This document shows positions 34,902 through 44,813 of a stretch of 63,349 nt of DNA, in pieces. Each line of letters starts with the position of its first letter. The first letter of the stretch is position 1. Source of the stretch: Gammaproteobacteria bacterium (GTDB taxonomy: Bacteria > Pseudomonadota > Gammaproteobacteria > Arenicellales > UBA868); assembly GCA_022450155.1 (NCBI GenBank), contig JAKUQR010000019.1, positions 1 to 63,349 on the forward strand, read 5' to 3'. Position numbers and translations under genes: made by a program. The notes under the pieces were generated by a model. The model made no database searches and was not told where the DNA came from. It saw only the letters and a list, made by a program, of their open reading frames with translations.

Positions 34902-36203
34902 TTAGCTGAGCTCAAGCTCGGCGATGCTCTCGATATGTGGCGTCTGAGGAAACATGTCGATGAGCCCGATGCGTTTCAGTATATAGCCATGTTCATTAAC
35001 GAGGAGATTAAGATCCCTTGCCAAGGTCGCTGGATTACAAGATATATATATGACCCGTTCGGGTTTAAGCGATCCAACCAGCCACTTGCACACATTTAAA
35101 GCACCGGAGCGTGGAGGATCGATCAGTACCTTATTGAATGGGCCCGGGTCCCAGGTTTCTATGGAATCGGAATAGAGGTCAAAGTGCTCTACTTTGGCAT
35201 TGCCAATCTTGTTCAACCGAACATTAGACCGTGCTCTTTGTACAAGACCGGGGTCCCCTTCTACGCCCAGTACACTACTGGCCGCACTGGCTAACGTTAA
35301 CGTCAAATTTCCGACACCACAGAACAAGTCCAGAACGTTGTCCGCCGGTTTAAGTTCAAGCAATTCGACAGCCCGCTGAACCATCAACTCGTTTGTTGAT
35401 GAATTTACTTGAATAAAATCGGTTGGAGAAAACTGAACTCTTATGCCGTTTTTAGAGAACCGATACTCAAGCATTGGTGGTTCCTCAGGGTATAGTGGTT
35501 TTACAGTACCTACCCCACCTGATTGCAGATAGACACAAGCATCGTGTGATCGTGCAAATTCTTCCAGCAATGTGCAATCATTGCCGCTAAGCGCCTCCAA
35601 ATGTCGGAAGACCAGCGCAATTTGATTATCCCCCGCCGCAACCTCAACTTGTGGAATTCGATCGGGGCGGCTTAATTGAGTAATCAGTCTCTTGAGTGAG
35701 GGCAATAAATGTGAGATACGCTGATCCAGGGTCAGGCACCTGTCCAGATTGGTAACGTAGTTTTTATTCTTTTCTCGAAACCCAACCAAAACCCCACCCT
35801 TTTTCGGCACCAGTCTGACACCAAGGCGAGCTTTGCGTCTATAACCCCACGGGGATCCCCCAAGCGGCGGTAAAACTTGTTGGGGCACTATCCCCGAATC
35901 ACGCTCCAACTGATCGAGCAATACTTGTTGTTTGATGACGTTCTGGTAACTGGCTTCAATGTGCTGCAGGGCGCAACCTCCGCAGATGCCGAAATATTCA
36001 CAGTGCGGTTCGGTCCTCGATGGGCTCCTCTTGAGCACCTCTTCCACAACACCGAAACCATGAGAGTTCTTATTTTTGATCACGCGAAATCGCACCACTT
36101 CGGTAGGGAGAGCGAAATCTACAAACCAGACCTTGCCGTCCTGCCTGGCGATGCCCCGACAGTCACTGGATAATGAAAGTATTTCTGCCTCGATGACTTT
36201 CAC
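34902..36203 (-). CDS. rlmD: 23S rRNA (uracil1939-C5)-methyltransferase
   Basis: 433 residues. N-terminal TRAM-like strand region, Fe4S4 cysteines CEYFGICGGC near 68-77 plus CLTL near 155, SAM site LDLFCGVGNLTL near 289-300, and catalytic Cys in YISCNPATLARD near 385-396 with Glu in HIESIAELE at the end. It methylates U1939 of 23S rRNA; RlmC is close but the length and CxxGGC spacing fit RlmD. Its start overlaps the exonuclease stop by four bases (ATGA). Confidence 0.92.
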   Translation of the reverse strand: MKVIEAEILSLSSDCRGIARQDGKVWFVDFALPTEVVRFRVIKNKNSHGFGVVEEVLKRSPSRTEPHCEYFGICGGCALQHIEASYQNVIKQQVLLDQLERDSGIVPQQVLPPLGGSPWGYRRKARLGVRLVPKKGGVLVGFREKNKNYVTNLDRCLTLDQRISHLLPSLKRLITQLSRPDRIPQVEVAAGDNQIALVFRHLEALSGNDCTLLEEFARSHDACVYLQSGGVGTVKPLYPEEPPMLEYRFSKNGIRVQFSPTDFIQVNSSTNELMVQRAVELLELKPADNVLDLFCGVGNLTLTLASAASSVLGVEGDPGLVQRARSNVRLNKIGNAKVEHFDLYSDSIETWDPGPFNKVLIDPPRSGALNVCKWLVGSLKPERVIYISCNPATLARDLNLLVNEHGYILKRIGLIDMFPQTPHIESIAELELS

Positions 36204-37006
36204 GATTGTGAAGGCTTATCGTGTGGAAGGCTCCATTCCGATAGGAAATCAGCTATGTGAGGGCGTCCATCCTGAACCAAAGTAGACCGGACTCTGTCGA
36301 TTTCCAGCTCATAGCTATCGGGTGTCAGATGACCTCGGATGTATTGGAAACGAAGGTAGATCAGATAAGTATTTAGCACATCCGTCTCACAATAATTGCG
36401 AATCGTTTCGATATGGCCCGCGTTGTATTGACGCCATACATCAGCGCCACTCATGCCCATTTTTCCAGGCAGCCCCAAAAGTTGCGCAATCTCGTCTAGG
36501 GGCGCTGTCGCTCTGGCCTGGAAACCCGACAGAACATCCATAAGATCAATATGACGCCAGTGATAACGGTTTACATAATTATTCCATCTGAATTCCCTGT
36601 CAGTATCGCCGGTTTCCCAGTAACGTGTTGAGATGGCACCGTTATACAGAGCCCGATAATGTATAACAGGGAGATCGAATCCCGAGCCATTCCAGGAAAC
36701 AAGGATTGGATCGTATCGCTCAACACCACTGAAAAACCGCTCCAACAGCTCTTTTTCAGTTGAATCTGCGCTACCCAAACTCCAGACGCGGAAACCGTCA
36801 TCCTCCTTCAGAGCAACAGCGATCGCGACTATACGATGGTAGTGAAGAGCCAGAAAATCGGAACCGCCAGTTTTTTGTCGTCGTCGGTGTGACATTGCAC
36901 GAACGACCTCTTGATCATCAATGCCGTCTAACTCCAGCGCCTTCCTTCCAGATACGACGTCTGGTACTGTTTCTACATCAAAGACAAGGACTGGTGAGTT
37001 AAACAC
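36200..37006 (-). CDS. PolB-like 3'-5' exonuclease (DEDDy)
   Basis: 268 residues. Exo I VFDVETVPD (8-16: Asp10, Glu12), exo II SWNGSGFDLPVI near 103-114 and exo III YCETDVLNTY near 205-214 (Tyr four before Asp) make a DEDDy active site. This is the stand-alone family 'predicted 3'-5' exonuclease related to PolB', common in proteobacteria, with no polymerase domain. It probably trims DNA ends in repair. It is translationally coupled to rlmD. Confidence 0.85.
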   Translation of the reverse strand: MFNSPVLVFDVETVPDVVSGRKALELDGIDDQEVVRAMSHRRRQKTGGSDFLALHYHRIVAIAVALKEDDGFRVWSLGSADSTEKELLERFFSGVERYDPILVSWNGSGFDLPVIHYRALYNGAISTRYWETGDTDREFRWNNYVNRYHWRHIDLMDVLSGFQARATAPLDEIAQLLGLPGKMGMSGADVWRQYNAGHIETIRNYCETDVLNTYLIYLRFQYIRGHLTPDSYELEIDRVRSTLVQDGRPHIADFLSEWSLPHDKPSQS

Positions 37007-37073
37007 TGCTTCTCTTAGACAGTCTCAACTTCTATATCAACAGCATTACGGTATTGCTTTGGATGCCACATCG

Positions 37074-38147
37074 TCAATCTATCGACGACAAAATCAAATC
37101 TCTCAAGCCCTCGCCCCCTTTGGGTATAGATATCGGTTCAGGTGATTGTCTGATCGCGACATCCGGATCTTTCAATCCATGCCCGGTCAGAGTACAGACC
37201 ACGACTGAGTTATCTTGAATATTTCCTTTTTCCATCTCGTCACAGAAACCCGCTATTGCAACCGCGGATGCCGGTTCACAAAAAACACCACTACGATCCG
37301 CTAGCGTTTTCTGAGCTCCGAGAATGTTCGCATCATCGGAACTCCTGAACCACCCGTTTGATTCAATCACGGCGGTTTTAGCTAGATTCCATGACTGTGG
37401 ATTACCGATACGGATGGCAGTGGCGATTGTCTCTGGCTCCTCGATCGGACTACCAGACAAAAATGGCGCAGCTCCGGCGGCCTGACAACCAACCATACGC
37501 GGCCTGGCTGCAATGATTCCTGCTTCTGCATACTCGACATACCCCATCCAGTATGCGCTGATATTCCCAGCATTACCGACCGGAAGAAAATGATAATCCG
37601 GTGCGGAACCGAGTTCATCCACCACCTCAAAAGCAGCTGTTTTTTGGCCCTGCAGGCGGAAAGGATTGACTGAGTTGACCAGTGTGACGTCTGCTTCCTC
37701 GGGCATTCGTTTGACGATTTCCATCGCATCGTCGAAATTCCCTCCGATCTGGACGACCGTGGCACCGTGCATCATAGCCTGGGCAAGTTTGCCCACTGAA
37801 ATCTTACCCGTTGGAATAACTACAAAGGCTTGAATGCCGGCGCGCGCAGCGTATGCTGCAGCGGATGCCGAAGTATTACCAGTCGACGCACAGATGACTG
37901 CCTTACTGCCGCTGTGTAATGCCATCGATAAGGCGACCGTCATCCCACGATCTTTAAAAGAACCTGTGGGATTAAGGCCTTCGCATTTGGCATATACCTC
38001 AATATTCCGTTTCCGATCTGACACAGCTGGCAGATGAACCAGCGGGGTACCACCCTCGTTGATATGTACTGCTTCAACATCAGGGGGGATCGGTAACCTA
38101 TCTCGATAGGCTGCAACAATACCGCCATTAAGTTTTGGAATCGTCAA
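37074..38147 (-). CDS. thrC: Threonine synthase (short type)
   Basis: 357 residues. PLP lysine in NPTGSFKDRGM near 59-69, GNAGNISAYWMGY near 192-204 binding the cofactor phosphate, EPASAVAIAGF near 290-300 and TGHGLKDP near 320-327. It turns phosphohomoserine to threonine. Start overlaps the hom stop by four bases, so hom-thrC is a coupled operon. No thrB homologue is in the window. Confidence 0.93.
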   Translation of the reverse strand: MTIPKLNGGIVAAYRDRLPIPPDVEAVHINEGGTPLVHLPAVSDRKRNIEVYAKCEGLNPTGSFKDRGMTVALSMALHSGSKAVICASTGNTSASAAAYAARAGIQAFVVIPTGKISVGKLAQAMMHGATVVQIGGNFDDAMEIVKRMPEEADVTLVNSVNPFRLQGQKTAAFEVVDELGSAPDYHFLPVGNAGNISAYWMGYVEYAEAGIIAARPRMVGCQAAGAAPFLSGSPIEEPETIATAIRIGNPQSWNLAKTAVIESNGWFRSSDDANILGAQKTLADRSGVFCEPASAVAIAGFCDEMEKGNIQDNSVVVCTLTGHGLKDPDVAIRQSPEPISIPKGGEGLRDLILSSID

Positions 38148-39472
38148 CTCGACCGCACCTCGCTATCCATTGCTTCGATTCGAATTCGAACGACCTTTTC
38201 CTTGATCGTCTTCAAGTTCTCCAGTTCCGGTATGGCATGTGACATTCGGTTTTCGATCGTTTTGTGCGTGAGAATAACAATAGATACCGGTTTATCTCCA
38301 GAACTGGTCCCCTTCTGCCTTATAGATTCAATACTAATTTGATGCTCGCCAAGAATTCTGGCGATGTCTGCCAGAACCCCCGGTCTGTCCAGCGCCAGCA
38401 AACGAAGATAATAAGCAGTTTCAATATCTCCGATCGAACCACATTTAATTTGAGAAAGCTGCTCCGGTTGAAATGCCAGATGAGGCACCCTGTTCTCTGG
38501 ATCTGTAGTCAAGGTTCTAACGACGTCAACAATATCTGCCACTACAGATGAAGCGGTTGGCTTAGCTCCCGCACCGGCGCCATAATGCAGCGTCGGGCCA
38601 ACTGCATCACCATAAACAAGAATTGCGTTCATTACGCCATCAACGTTTGCCAGCAGGTGATCCGCCGGTACCAGACAGGGGTGGACTCTGAGTTCTATTT
38701 TTCCTTTGTGTTGCTTTGCTATTCCAAGATGTTTGATGCTATATCCGAATTCCTTGGCGTATGCTATGTCTTGCTGATGTATATCTGTTATCCCCTCAAC
38801 GAAAACTGAATCAAAGTCTAGCGGGATGCCGAAGGCAACAGAGGACAATATAGTCAATTTATGTGCCGCGTCGATCCCCTCGACATCAAAAGAAGGGTCC
38901 GATTCAGCATATCCCAGTCGCTGAGCCTCTACCAGTACCCCACTGAAGGGAGTCGCTTTCTTATGCATTTCTGAGAGTATGAAGTTTGTCGTGCCATTTA
39001 TGATTCCGATGACTCGCTCAATTCGATTGCCAGCAAGTCCTTCCCGCAGAACCTTGATGATAGAAATGCCGCCCGCAACCGCGGCTTCGAATGCGACCAC
39101 CAACCCCTTTCCCAGAGCAACATCAAAAATCTCATTGCCATGAATGGCAATAAGAGCCTTGTTGGCCGTAACTACATGCTTGCCATGTTCCAGGGCTCTT
39201 AGAACAACTTCTCTTGCTGTTGATTCACCGCCCACTAACTCAACAATAAGGTCGATCTGCGGATCGTCAGTCACCTCGAACGGGTCATCAGTCAGTTGAA
39301 ATTCACTGATTTCGCAAGCTCGTTGTTTGGCTATATCATTAACTGCCACGGCCCTGATATTGATCTGGCGACCTGCTCTACGAGTGATTTCCTCAGCATT
39401 TTCTTTGAGCAAATTGACCGTTCCAGCACCAACTGTGCCTAGGCCAATAATGCCGATTTGTACAGGTTTCAT
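38144..39472 (-). CDS. hom: Homoserine dehydrogenase
   Basis: 442 residues. NAD(P) site GLGTVGAGTVNLL (11-23), VTANKALI near 99-106, GIINGTTNFIL near 152-162 (substrate loop), EGIDAAHKLTIL near 199-210 (Lys), and a C-terminal ACT domain from ~350 (LLALDRPGVLADIARIL) for threonine feedback. Not fused to aspartokinase. In the 170-base upstream region TCGACT and AGTCGA form a stem-loop near 39496-39520, of unknown role. Confidence 0.93.
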   Translation of the reverse strand: MKPVQIGIIGLGTVGAGTVNLLKENAEEITRRAGRQINIRAVAVNDIAKQRACEISEFQLTDDPFEVTDDPQIDLIVELVGGESTAREVVLRALEHGKHVVTANKALIAIHGNEIFDVALGKGLVVAFEAAVAGGISIIKVLREGLAGNRIERVIGIINGTTNFILSEMHKKATPFSGVLVEAQRLGYAESDPSFDVEGIDAAHKLTILSSVAFGIPLDFDSVFVEGITDIHQQDIAYAKEFGYSIKHLGIAKQHKGKIELRVHPCLVPADHLLANVDGVMNAILVYGDAVGPTLHYGAGAGAKPTASSVVADIVDVVRTLTTDPENRVPHLAFQPEQLSQIKCGSIGDIETAYYLRLLALDRPGVLADIARILGEHQISIESIRQKGTSSGDKPVSIVILTHKTIENRMSHAIPELENLKTIKEKVVRIRIEAMDSEVRSS

Positions 39473-39642
39473 GTAGTAAGTGTAATGAACTCAGAGGTCG
39501 ACTAAGAAACGTAGAGTCGAAGCTAAGCGCCCCTAATCGAGTTGGATTATCTGGCTATTTTATCGTATGTTGTGGAGATCTACGTAGTTGGTATCGACAA
39601 TTTGTCGCCAAAACAACTGCCAAATGCTCGGCCACGAATAGT

Positions 39643-40020
39643 ATGTCCCCAAGAATGGACAACGAACCCACCACAAATATGATCCGTGAATTCTCCCGCT
39701 CCCGCGTGATGATAGGGTCACGATCGTTTGATACCAGTTTCATCGTGACGCCGGACACGGTTATATCCCCGTGGCTAAGAAAGAATAGACAGACACTCAG
39801 TAGCTCTGATCTTCTTCCACTGCTTGCCCTTGACGTTGATATTCTGCTGGTGGGTACCGGACCGACCCAGGAAATTCCGAACCCTTCTGTTTACAGAGCT
39901 TTTGTAGACCAAGGAATATCCATCGAGTTTATGGATTCGGTGGCTGCGTGCAGGACCTATAATATACTTGCTGGGGAACAACGGCGAGTCGGCGCAGGCA
40001 TTACGCTACCCGTTGAATAG
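39643..40020 (+). CDS. Mth938/Xcc1710-like protein (DUF498)
   Basis: 125 residues; a second ATG four codons in (39655) may be the true start. SFIVTPD near 33-39, LLVGTGPTQEIPN near 68-80 and EFMDSVAACRTYNILAGEQRRVGAGITLP near 95-123 follow the Mth938-like fold, a beta-alpha-beta domain of unknown biochemical role whose mitochondrial relative NDUFAF3 helps assemble complex I. It is convergent with nlpD. Confidence 0.82.
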   Translation: MSPRMDNEPTTNMIREFSRSRVMIGSRSFDTSFIVTPDTVISPWLRKNRQTLSSSDLLPLLALDVDILLVGTGPTQEIPNPSVYRAFVDQGISIEFMDSVAACRTYNILAGEQRRVGAGITLPVE

Positions 40021-40038
40021 CAGACAGAGCACAACTTA

Positions 40039-40815
40039 TTATTTTCTTTCGGGCAGATACTTTAGCGGATCTACTGGTTTCCCATCTAAACGGATCTCGA
40101 AGTGCAGCCTAACCGTTTCTGCACCGGTACTGCCCATGTGTGCAATCAACTGCTCCGCCTGCACTGAATCCCCTTCATCGACCAATAACCGATTGTTGTG
40201 AGCATAAGCACTGAGGAAATGTTCGTCGTGCTTGAGTATCAGCAGAAGGCCATAACCCCTTAGACCGGATCCGGCGTAGACTATCTTCCCAGCCGCTGCT
40301 GCCAGCACTGGGCTCCCCTCGCTACCCAGTATGTCTATGCCGTTGTCACCGTCTGCCGCTGAAAACCCGCTGATCACACGCCCCGTATTTGGCCATGACC
40401 AGGCCTGTACCTGACTTGCGATAGCGCTAGATGAACGTTTTTTGATCGAACTGCCTGAGACTTTCTGGCCTTTCTCGGTAAGCGGCTGTGCACGTATTTC
40501 AGAGCTCACCAGCGCTTTGGCGACCGTCTGTGAGCTGTTTCCGTTAGAGCGTCCCTCCCTGTCAGGACCTAGTCGAATCTTCTGGCCAGGGCTCACCTGG
40601 TATGGGGATCTTAGCCCGTTCCAAAGCGCGACTTCACGATAGTCGAGTCCGAACTCCCATGAAATGGTATACAGCGAATCTCCTTCAGCCACTATACCTA
40701 CTGGGTATCCTGATTTTTCCGGTGTCAGGTCACTGACCGGAATCACTGGGTTACCACTACAGGCGCACAGCAACAAGGTCATTGACACAGCAGTGGTTAG
40801 TTTGGTCAGCTTCAC
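40039..40815 (-). CDS. nlpD: NlpD-like lipoprotein: LysM plus inactive M23 domain
   Basis: 258 residues. Lipobox LLLCAC (Cys19 lipidated), LysM ~40-85 (EGDSLYTISWEFGLDYREVALWN), linker, and a LytM/M23 domain ~140-258. The metal ligands are lost: DNGIDI has Asn where active enzymes have His, and RLHFE lacks the first His of HxH. Such degenerate proteins switch on the amidase AmiC at the division septum rather than cutting murein. rpoS, usually downstream, is not here. Confidence 0.9.
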   Translation of the reverse strand: MKLTKLTTAVSMTLLLCACSGNPVIPVSDLTPEKSGYPVGIVAEGDSLYTISWEFGLDYREVALWNGLRSPYQVSPGQKIRLGPDREGRSNGNSSQTVAKALVSSEIRAQPLTEKGQKVSGSSIKKRSSSAIASQVQAWSWPNTGRVISGFSAADGDNGIDILGSEGSPVLAAAAGKIVYAGSGLRGYGLLLILKHDEHFLSAYAHNNRLLVDEGDSVQAEQLIAHMGSTGAETVRLHFEIRLDGKPVDPLKYLPERK

Positions 40816-40822
40816 GATCTGG

Positions 40823-41398
40823 TCAACGCAGCAGAATAAATAACGTGACCAGCAGAGCGATAATTATCCACCCCAAAAGGTCGATATAGCGCCGGATAGT
40901 AATGATTAAATCTTCGTCAGTCGTAAAAAACGTACCTGCAAAGTAGATAAATCCCGCAACAAGAAAAAACCGAGCGCCTCGGCCGATAATTGAAGCTATT
41001 ACAAACGTGGCCAACGACATCCCCATCATACCCGCACTAATCGTGAAGATTTTATACGGTACGGGTGTAAACCCGGCCACAAGAATTATCCAGATACCAT
41101 AGTCCGTAAACCACTGCTGTACTTGTGCCAGGGCCGATTGCGCGCCATAAAATATGACCAACCATTCTCCGAACCCTCCTAGGTAATACCCGAAAATACC
41201 ACCTGCGACCGACGCGACCGTAGTCAAACCCGCCAGACGCCATGCACGTTTACGGTTGCCGAGCACCATAGGTGCCAGCATGACATCAGGAGGAACAGGG
41301 AAGAAAGAAGATTCAGCAAAGGAAACAATGGCCAGATATTTTGGTGCGTGGCGATGTCGAGACAACCTGACGACCGAATCGTACAGACCCTTAAACAT
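40823..41398 (-). CDS. YqaA/DedA-like membrane protein
   Basis: 191 residues with five or so hydrophobic segments. FPVPPDVMLAPMVL near 33-46 and VAGFTPVPYKIFTISAGMMGM near 107-127 with the re-entrant proline-glycine region, then RGARFFLVA, are the SNARE-associated/VTT core seen in YqaA. The family is linked to lipid flipping or proton-dependent transport; the exact role is not known. It sits between surE and nlpD where pcm is usually found. Confidence 0.85.
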   Translation of the reverse strand: MFKGLYDSVVRLSRHRHAPKYLAIVSFAESSFFPVPPDVMLAPMVLGNRKRAWRLAGLTTVASVAGGIFGYYLGGFGEWLVIFYGAQSALAQVQQWFTDYGIWIILVAGFTPVPYKIFTISAGMMGMSLATFVIASIIGRGARFFLVAGFIYFAGTFFTTDEDLIITIRRYIDLLGWIIIALLVTLFILLR

Positions 41399-41411
41399 GG
41401 CGAGGCCGAAT

Positions 41412-42170
41412 CTAACTCTTAAGCTTAAGGCTTAGGGCCCAGTCGGCTAAATGCTCACGCTGACTATGGTCCGTACCATCAATACGCAACGGTGTTATGG
41501 AGACGTAGCCATCATTTACCGCTGAAAAATCCGTCCCGGGTCCGCCATCAGCTGCTTTACCAATTTTTCCGATACGGTACTGTCTGCAATCCCCGCTAGC
41601 GCTAATCCTGACCACAGGGTGGGATTGCTTTCGATAACCAAGCCGGGTGATTTTGTATCCATTAAGATCACCCAGTGCTCTATCCGGCACGTTAACATTC
41701 AGGATTGATCGAGCGGGCAAAGGATTGAGCTTGAGTTCAGATATGATTTCAGAGACAACCTGCCCTGCCGTCCAATAGTGCTCAGGCTCACTACCAGCCA
41801 GTGAAACCGCCACCCCGGGATATGCCAACCGCCGCCCCTCCAGCGCTGCCGCTACGGTCCCCGAATAAAGTACATCATCACCCAAATTAGCGCCAGAGTT
41901 GATTCCAGAAATAACCATATCCGGTTCACTGTCGAGTAACCCGTTTAGTGCCACGTGAACGCAATCAACTGGAGTCCCGTCTACAACAAAGCATCTTTTC
42001 CCTGACACCTTGACAGTCAATGGTTGAGTCAAAGTCAAAGAGCCGCTTGCACCGCTTCGGTTTTCGTTAGGTGCAACAATGGTAATCTCGCCATGCGCTT
42101 TTACGCTGTCAAAAAGGACCTTGAGACCTGGGGCGTTATGACCATCGTCATTACTCAGCAATATATGCAT
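41412..42170 (-). CDS. surE: 5'/3'-nucleotidase SurE
   Basis: 252 residues. LLSNDDG (4-10) gives the metal aspartates, PNENRSGASGSLT near 35-47 and VISGINSGANLGDDVLYSGTVAAALEG near 84-110 complete the site. It removes phosphate from nucleoside monophosphates and is stress-linked. First gene of a leftward surE-yqaA-nlpD operon. Confidence 0.93.
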   Translation of the reverse strand: MHILLSNDDGHNAPGLKVLFDSVKAHGEITIVAPNENRSGASGSLTLTQPLTVKVSGKRCFVVDGTPVDCVHVALNGLLDSEPDMVISGINSGANLGDDVLYSGTVAAALEGRRLAYPGVAVSLAGSEPEHYWTAGQVVSEIISELKLNPLPARSILNVNVPDRALGDLNGYKITRLGYRKQSHPVVRISASGDCRQYRIGKIGKAADGGPGTDFSAVNDGYVSITPLRIDGTDHSQREHLADWALSLKLKS

Positions 42171-42323
42171 TCACACGTCTACTTGATCGAGGTTGTGGCT
42201 AACTGACGCTAAAACAAAGTCATATGCCAAAGGTGTATTATCTCAACTTCTGGTATCCCTGTGAATAAGGCCTATCCGTGCACTCAATGTCATAGCGAGC
42301 CCCATATATAATTCGGCTATCAA

Positions 42324-43508
42324 GTGAAACCGTTCGAGAATCAAGATCACTATTCCGAGATCCGGCGACTGACACTGATTGGTAGCGTACTTGATCTGTT
42401 TCTTGGGTCAATCAAGGTGCTGGTCGGATATATCAGCAACTCACAGGCACTTATCGCAGATGGTATACATTCTTTATCTGACCTGATAACCGACGTCCTG
42501 GTACTTGTCGCAGCAAAGCACAGTGCCCAGGAAGCTGACGAGGGACACCCGTATGGGCACGACCGGATCCAGACTCTGGTCAGCCTGGCACTAGCCGGTT
42601 CGTTAAGCATCATAGCGATCGCTATTGCCTGGGATGCCGTGACCAGGATCCTGTCTCCTGAATCACTGTTGCAACCGGGATTTTTACCACTGGTGATCGC
42701 CGCTATCTCCGTTGTTTCAAAAGAGGGGTATTTTCAGTACATCGTACGACATCCCTCCACTGCCGCTTCGCGGATGTTGTATGCGAACGCATGGCACAGT
42801 CGATCAGATGCACTATCCTCACTCGCAGTTATTGTCGGGGTCGGCGGTGTACTGGCCGGATTCCCCTGGGCCGACGCGCTAGCAGCGACCGCGGTCGCGG
42901 GCCTGCTACTTGTAGTAGCTTACAGAATCGGCCGGGAAGGCGCTGAGGAGCTCATAGACTCAGCAGCATCTCCGCTTTTGAACGCTAATATGCGAAAGAC
43001 CATCTTAACAATAGAAGGCGTACGAGATACGCATGAGTTGAGGACCCGTCGGATGGCTGACAAAGTACTGGCCGATGTGCATATACGAGTAGATCCCCTG
43101 ATCAGTGTTTCTGAGGGTCACCGTATCGGTGACGAGGTGATGGATACCCTGAAGGCACAATTCGTAGAGGTTGGGGACGTAATCGTACACATTGACCCGG
43201 AAGACGATATTACAGACGACGATTACTCTAAACTACCTTTGCGATCTGTCATCGAAGCGGAAATCAACACGTGCCTTCAAAATCTGAAACAACATTTGGA
43301 TAACCGATTTTCCCTACAGCCAAAAAACATAGTCGTACACTACCTTGACGACGGATATCAGGTCGAAATCTGGATGAGCATGCCTGATGAGGCAACTACC
43401 AGAGACTGCAGTCTTGTTTCATCCAGAATAAGGGATGAACTCATGAGGATCGATAATATTGGGCACGTCAGCGTCTTGTTTTCCTCAAATCAGTCCGCGT
43501 CGAATTAG
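42324..43508 (+). CDS. Cation diffusion facilitator transporter with doubled C-terminal domain
   Basis: 394 residues, longer than the usual ~300. Six TM segments in 15-210 with the metal motifs ADGIHSLSD (His/Asp of TM2) and HSRSDALSSLAV (TM5). One cytoplasmic CDF domain follows at ~215-290 (VHIRVDPLISVSEGH), and a second, similar one at ~315-390 (IVVHYLDDGYQVEIWMSM). It exports Zn, Fe, Co or Ni; the doubled sensor domain occurs in some iron-type members. The start has no good ribosome site. Upstream 150 bases hold the divergent surE promoter. Confidence 0.88.
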   Translation: MKPFENQDHYSEIRRLTLIGSVLDLFLGSIKVLVGYISNSQALIADGIHSLSDLITDVLVLVAAKHSAQEADEGHPYGHDRIQTLVSLALAGSLSIIAIAIAWDAVTRILSPESLLQPGFLPLVIAAISVVSKEGYFQYIVRHPSTAASRMLYANAWHSRSDALSSLAVIVGVGGVLAGFPWADALAATAVAGLLLVVAYRIGREGAEELIDSAASPLLNANMRKTILTIEGVRDTHELRTRRMADKVLADVHIRVDPLISVSEGHRIGDEVMDTLKAQFVEVGDVIVHIDPEDDITDDDYSKLPLRSVIEAEINTCLQNLKQHLDNRFSLQPKNIVVHYLDDGYQVEIWMSMPDEATTRDCSLVSSRIRDELMRIDNIGHVSVLFSSNQSASN

Positions 43509-43556
43509 AACCAAGCCGATAAGAGTCGTGGGTTACCGCACTGCGGTACTGAGTGG

Positions 43557-44813
43557 TTACATGTCTAATAGGCTCGGACCATGTCCAAGTCGCTCAATTG
43601 TGACCTCATGAATTCTTCGCCTGGATGCACTTTTTACCAACACTTCGAAATCATCTAGAGCAAAGGTCTCGCCCGTTATCGGAATTCGCTCTGTGTGGTC
43701 AAGAATCCATCGATTGATCGTATCCGTGGATTTACCGGGCAGTTCGGTACCAAAATACTCTTCAATCAGCCTGACTTCCACCGCGCCATCTACGCTTATC
43801 TTGTTCAGGCCTAACTCAACAAGCTCAACAGGTTTTTGGTCACTTTCGTCATAGATCTCACCAACGAGTTCCTCGAGAAGATCTTCAAAGGTGACGACAC
43901 CCTCCATGGTGCCATGTTCATCAACAACAATAGCCATGTGTTGCTGTTCCTTTCTGAATCCACTGATAGTATCGGTTACAGGTTGAGTATCGGGAACAAA
44001 CTTCGCCTCTCGGCCGATTTCGCCCACTTGCACCTGTGTCTGTTCATCGATTACTGCGACCATCAGGTCCCTCATATAAAGGACCGTCTGTATTTCATCG
44101 GGATCTTCAGAGAACAACGGGATCCGACTGTAGGGGGTTTCTTTGAGATCTTCTAAGGCCTTGGAAACAGGTGTCCGGCCATCATAAGTAAAAACCTTAT
44201 GTCGTGGTGTCATTACATCTGCAACGGTGAGGTCAGATAAAGCAAAAGCCCTCTCGATCAGCACTCTTTCACCCTGGTCAATCGTTCCCTCCTCCTCACC
44301 ATAGCCGATCATGCTAATAAGCTCCGATTCAGTCACCGTAGGATCGTCTTCACTCGAAATGGCAGCTTTTCCCACAACCTCTGCAATGACTTCAAATAAG
44401 CTTATCACGGGGTAAATCGTACGTTGAAACCAGAGCACTATGGGTGAAACGACCAGTGATATTCTTTCCGAATAACGCGTTGCAAGACTCTTCGGCGTGA
44501 CCTCTCCAAATATCAGCACCAGTACGGTAAGCACGCCAACCGCGACTCCAGGACCAATGCTTCCAAGCATTCGAGTAGCGATCACCGTTGCTATCGCAGA
44601 TGCACCAATATTAACCAAGTTATTACCGATCAGGATAGCGATCAGCATTTTCTGGGGCTTACTTTTCAATATGAATAACGACCTGGCGCCTCGTCTTCGC
44701 TCTTTTAGCAGCGCCTTTGCTCTCCCTTTGGACAGGGCGATCAGAGCCGTTTCCGATGCCGAAAAAAATGCCGAACAAATTAACAGAAGTACCAAACATA
44801 CCCCGCCTAACAT
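43557..44813 (-). CDS. CNNM/CorC-family magnesium/cobalt transporter
   Basis: 418 residues. DUF21 membrane domain ~1-180 with SAFFSASETALIALSKGRA near 13-31, two CBS domains ~200-315 (VMTPRHKV, EHGTMEGVVTFEDLLEELVGEI) and a CorC_HlyC domain ~330-410. CNNM proteins move magnesium or divalent cations with ATP sensed by the CBS pair. Convergent with the CDF gene, with which it could share metal homeostasis. Confidence 0.88.
   Translation of the reverse strand: MLGGVCLVLLLICSAFFSASETALIALSKGRAKALLKERRRGARSLFILKSKPQKMLIAILIGNNLVNIGASAIATVIATRMLGSIGPGVAVGVLTVLVLIFGEVTPKSLATRYSERISLVVSPIVLWFQRTIYPVISLFEVIAEVVGKAAISSEDDPTVTESELISMIGYGEEEGTIDQGERVLIERAFALSDLTVADVMTPRHKVFTYDGRTPVSKALEDLKETPYSRIPLFSEDPDEIQTVLYMRDLMVAVIDEQTQVQVGEIGREAKFVPDTQPVTDTISGFRKEQQHMAIVVDEHGTMEGVVTFEDLLEELVGEIYDESDQKPVELVELGLNKISVDGAVEVRLIEEYFGTELPGKSTDTINRWILDHTERIPITGETFALDDFEVLVKSASRRRIHEVTIERLGHGPSLLDM

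Noticed and set aside
34196-34909. 237-residue frame overlapping the end of rne
   Set aside because: It is a shifted frame of the low-complexity tail and repeats; no ribosome site.
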